From Ligustrum vulgare (lineage: Eukaryota > Streptophyta > Magnoliopsida > Lamiales > Oleaceae), in NCBI GenBank assembly GCA_963555705.1, contig OY743168.1:24682139-24746138 (forward strand): 64,000 nucleotides of DNA. Reading direction: 5' to 3'. The position numbers were made by a program, and so were the translations under genes. Positions 61,739 through 64,000 of this stretch are shown here, one piece after another (the first letter of the stretch is position 1; every line of letters starts with the position of its first letter). The notes below the pieces were generated by a model. It was not told where the DNA came from. It ran no database searches and saw only the letters and a list, made by a program, of their open reading frames with translations.

Positions 61739-62112
61739 TGTTAGCCATTATTTCAATAGTGGCATCAATTAGTCAAAAGTTTGGCAAAGTTTGGCATCAA
61801 TTAGTCAAAAATGGAGCACTTGAATTTCCACCATAGATGTGGAAATCAAATTGATGGTTGTGATTCATTCTCTTAACCTATAAATAGGCATGCTTCATTT
61901 TGTTTTTAGATCATCAAGTAGAAGAGAACAATTCCTTTGTTTTCTCTTGTGAGAGTTTGTAGTACTTGAGCATTTGGAGAGGTGCACTTGTAAAGTGTTC
62001 TTCTTTTGTAGTTTGTGAGAAAGAGTGTTTGTTTGGTGAGGTAGAGATATTTGTATTCCACATTTGTCAAACTTTTGACTAATTGATGCCACTATTGAAA
62101 TAATGGCTAACA
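61739..62112 (+). mobile_element. 3' LTR of the copia element, with 45-bp perfect inverted termini
   Basis: A polypurine tract (CCAAGGTGGAGAT) directly precedes TGTTAGCC. The 374-bp unit has a TATA box (CTATAAATAGG, about 61877), a TTCTCTTGTGAG-type leader and ends GGCTAACA. The first 45 bp (61739-61783) and last 45 bp (62068-62112) are exact reverse complements. LTRs normally have only 2-6 bp of inverted termini. No copy of it is found before the gene. Confidence 0.8.
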
Positions 62113-63300
62113 ACTTTCCATAGATCGGTTACAGATCATGGATTGGGCACCCTTGATTACCAAATTTATATGTAGAAAGGCACAAAGATGACATCACTTA
62201 TTCAAGAAAGAATGAATTCGAAAAATTTTGAGCGGATCAAATAAGCACATCTCAAACAAAATAGAGAAGTGAGATCTTCATAATACTAATTTGAACCAAC
62301 ATAGATTCAGAGATTTATACCTCATCTTGCCATCAAAATAAAAAGTAGGTTAATTTTATTGGTGGTCACTGATGTTTAACCAAAATTACAAGACGATAAA
62401 TGAAGTTACAAAGCTTCAATTTCAATTACTGGAGTTACAAACCCTTTCACTCGTGGTCACTCTGTTAAACTTCTTAAAATTTTCGAACATAATGGTTTAA
62501 AGTAATGTTTGAATAATTTTATTAATTGACATGAGTGTCCCCAACTTGAATTTAATGGAATTTTTAGATTCATGAATTCTCATAGATTTTATGAATTTTA
62601 ATAAAATTCTACAGTAACTCTCAGATTCTAATGGAATCCTATTCCACAGATTTTAGTAAAATTTGTTGAATCTGTCATCAATATAAATTTTTAGAATTTT
62701 ATCAACTTTTACTCTTATCGGGTAATTTATTTATTTATTTATTATTTTTTGTTGTTCAAATTGAACAAGTAAAAAAATAAAATTAACATAAAAATAAAAT
62801 ATAAAATAAGAATATTCAAACCGCTAAAAAATAAAATATATAACCTTGTTTCGTTTTAATTAAAAAAAAAAAAAGATTCAAGCTTTTCATTTAAAACATG
62901 AAGTATTTTCTTATACAAATAATCAATTAAAACAATTAATTGCATTAAAATAATTAAACTCAAAATTTTAATTATATAAAAACATTTATAGATTATCACA
63001 AACAAATTGGTAAAATTTTATTAATAAAAAAATGGATGAATAATGCATTATTTTTTTCCTCCAGTACATACAATTGTCATCTTCTAGAGTTGTGGGGATT
63101 ATGACTGTCAAATTAATAAGAATCGCAGACCTAACACCTTCATATATTAAAAACAAAATTGAAAAAAAAAATAATAAGAACCACGTGGTGTTTTGTTTTC
63201 CTTTTTATTATTACTTTTTATTTTTATTGGTAAAAAATGGAGGAATTATGGTCAGGGAATTGGAAATCTGAGGAGTCATGTCGGATTTATTAAGGAATCT
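62113..63300. other. AT-rich intergenic stretch, no gene seen
   Basis: Long A/T tracts and low-complexity sequence. The only open frame over 60 codons (63074-63271) is AT-driven and has no domain. Nothing else is supported. Confidence 0.6.
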
Positions 63301-63304
63301 TGCC

Positions 63305-64000
63305 TAGGGATGGCAACGGGATCTGTCCCATGCCCCACTTAAAAGCAGATTGGGGCGGCATGGGGTAGGGCAGGGCGCGGGGCATTGTGGGGCTACAAAT
63401 CGCCCCATTTAATAAACCACTTATATTAGCGGGGCGGGTTTCATAAATTAAAATTATTTCTTATTGCATCAAAGCCATTTAGTTGAATGTCAAAAAATTG
63501 AAAATTATGTCTTTACTGCTTAAAAATATGTTCTTACTTCCATCACACCTGTAATGAGTTAAGTAAAACTTTATTTGGTCGGAAATTTTTTTTAGTGAAA
63601 GTAATGATGGCAAGAACAAACTTTGTTGTGATGGGCCATGTAATACAAAGGAAACTAACTGGGAAATACATGGGGCATCTCAATATTGGGATGAAGGCAG
63701 CTGAAAAATATGTTCTTTCTTCAATCAGAACTTGAATTATTTATTCAGAGCCTACAGACCACAAGACTGGTTCATCAAAGATACTTTCATCTTATATCTT
63801 AAAAGCTAACTTATCCTCTACTGAAGAACTTTTTTAGGAAAATGATACAAGGAGTTTGACATCGATAGCAATTACAAATTAAATTAGAAAGCTTGAATTT
63901 GTTGGCAATAGTAGAATGTGTTCTAAATTGGAGAATGGGGCGAGTGGGGCGGGTCGGGGAAAAACCATCCCCGCCCCACGACGAACGGGCACAACTTTTC
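63305..64000. mobile_element. hAT-like repeat with G-rich ends, running off the window
   Basis: It starts TAGGGATGGCAACGGG, followed by GGGGCGGCATGGGG-type runs. A second G-rich block with inverted flavour (GGGGCGAGTGGGGCGGG, then CATCCCCGCCCCAC) comes near 63940-63995. The TAGGGATGGCAA terminus with GGGGCGGGG runs is common in non-autonomous plant hAT elements. The far end and target duplication lie outside the window or are not resolved. Confidence 0.45.

Noticed and set aside
63074..63271. 65-codon frame near the window end
   Set aside because: AT-driven, low complexity and without a recognisable domain.

Overview
The window is nuclear DNA of a flowering plant, almost certainly a eudicot and possibly an asterid. 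It is AT-rich, has intron-split genes with plant-type splice sites, and is dominated by nested plant transposable elements. No bacterial, organellar or viral genome organisation is seen.

Layout. 1-851: 5' end of an unidentified minus-strand gene (a probable noncoding first exon). 861-2457: a MULE-type DNA transposon with long inverted arms and an exact 9-bp target duplication, sitting just upstream of that exon. 3470-4875: LTR of a truncated LTR retrotransposon. 4876-10050: dead minus-strand Helitron RepHel gene, holding a solo LTR (5635-6302). 10050-13860: AT-rich, with MITE-like copies. 14014-26693: the main host gene, a ten-exon plus-strand gene for a PHD / Plus3 / GYF / CCCH-finger protein of the NERD / C3H44 family; it carries an AT-AC U12-type intron and lacks the family's SWIB domain. 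26.7-30.1 kb: 3' flank with a MITE and hairpins. 30155-35969: internally deleted Ty3/gypsy element with its own insertion. 37685-39382: solo LTR with a 5-bp duplication. 39.6-42.4 kb: decayed Ty1/copia element. 43203-47891: 13 exons of a TMCO4-like (DUF726) host gene that lacks its 5' exon and has an in-frame stop, so probably a pseudogene. 48649-56656: complete but mutated Tat-lineage Ty3/gypsy element. 56.75-57.35 kb: FAR1-like and gypsy RT fragments. 57336-62112: Ty1/copia (Tork-like) element with an intact 1347-codon gag-pol. 63.3 kb to the end: start of a G-rich hAT-like repeat.

How the parts relate. The NERD/C3H44-like gene is the only host gene that looks intact. Its domains imply chromatin reading and RNA- or Paf1-linked functions in the nucleus. 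Most other sequence is retrotransposon debris in which the order of insertion can be read from target-site duplications and interrupted reading frames. No CRISPR, operon-type or phage-like system is present. The most notable signals are the minor-spliceosome intron, the SWIB-less domain order, CpG-rich palindrome arrays inside two LTR families, a copia element whose two ends do not match and whose 3' LTR has 45-bp perfect inverted termini, and the MULE in a probable promoter.
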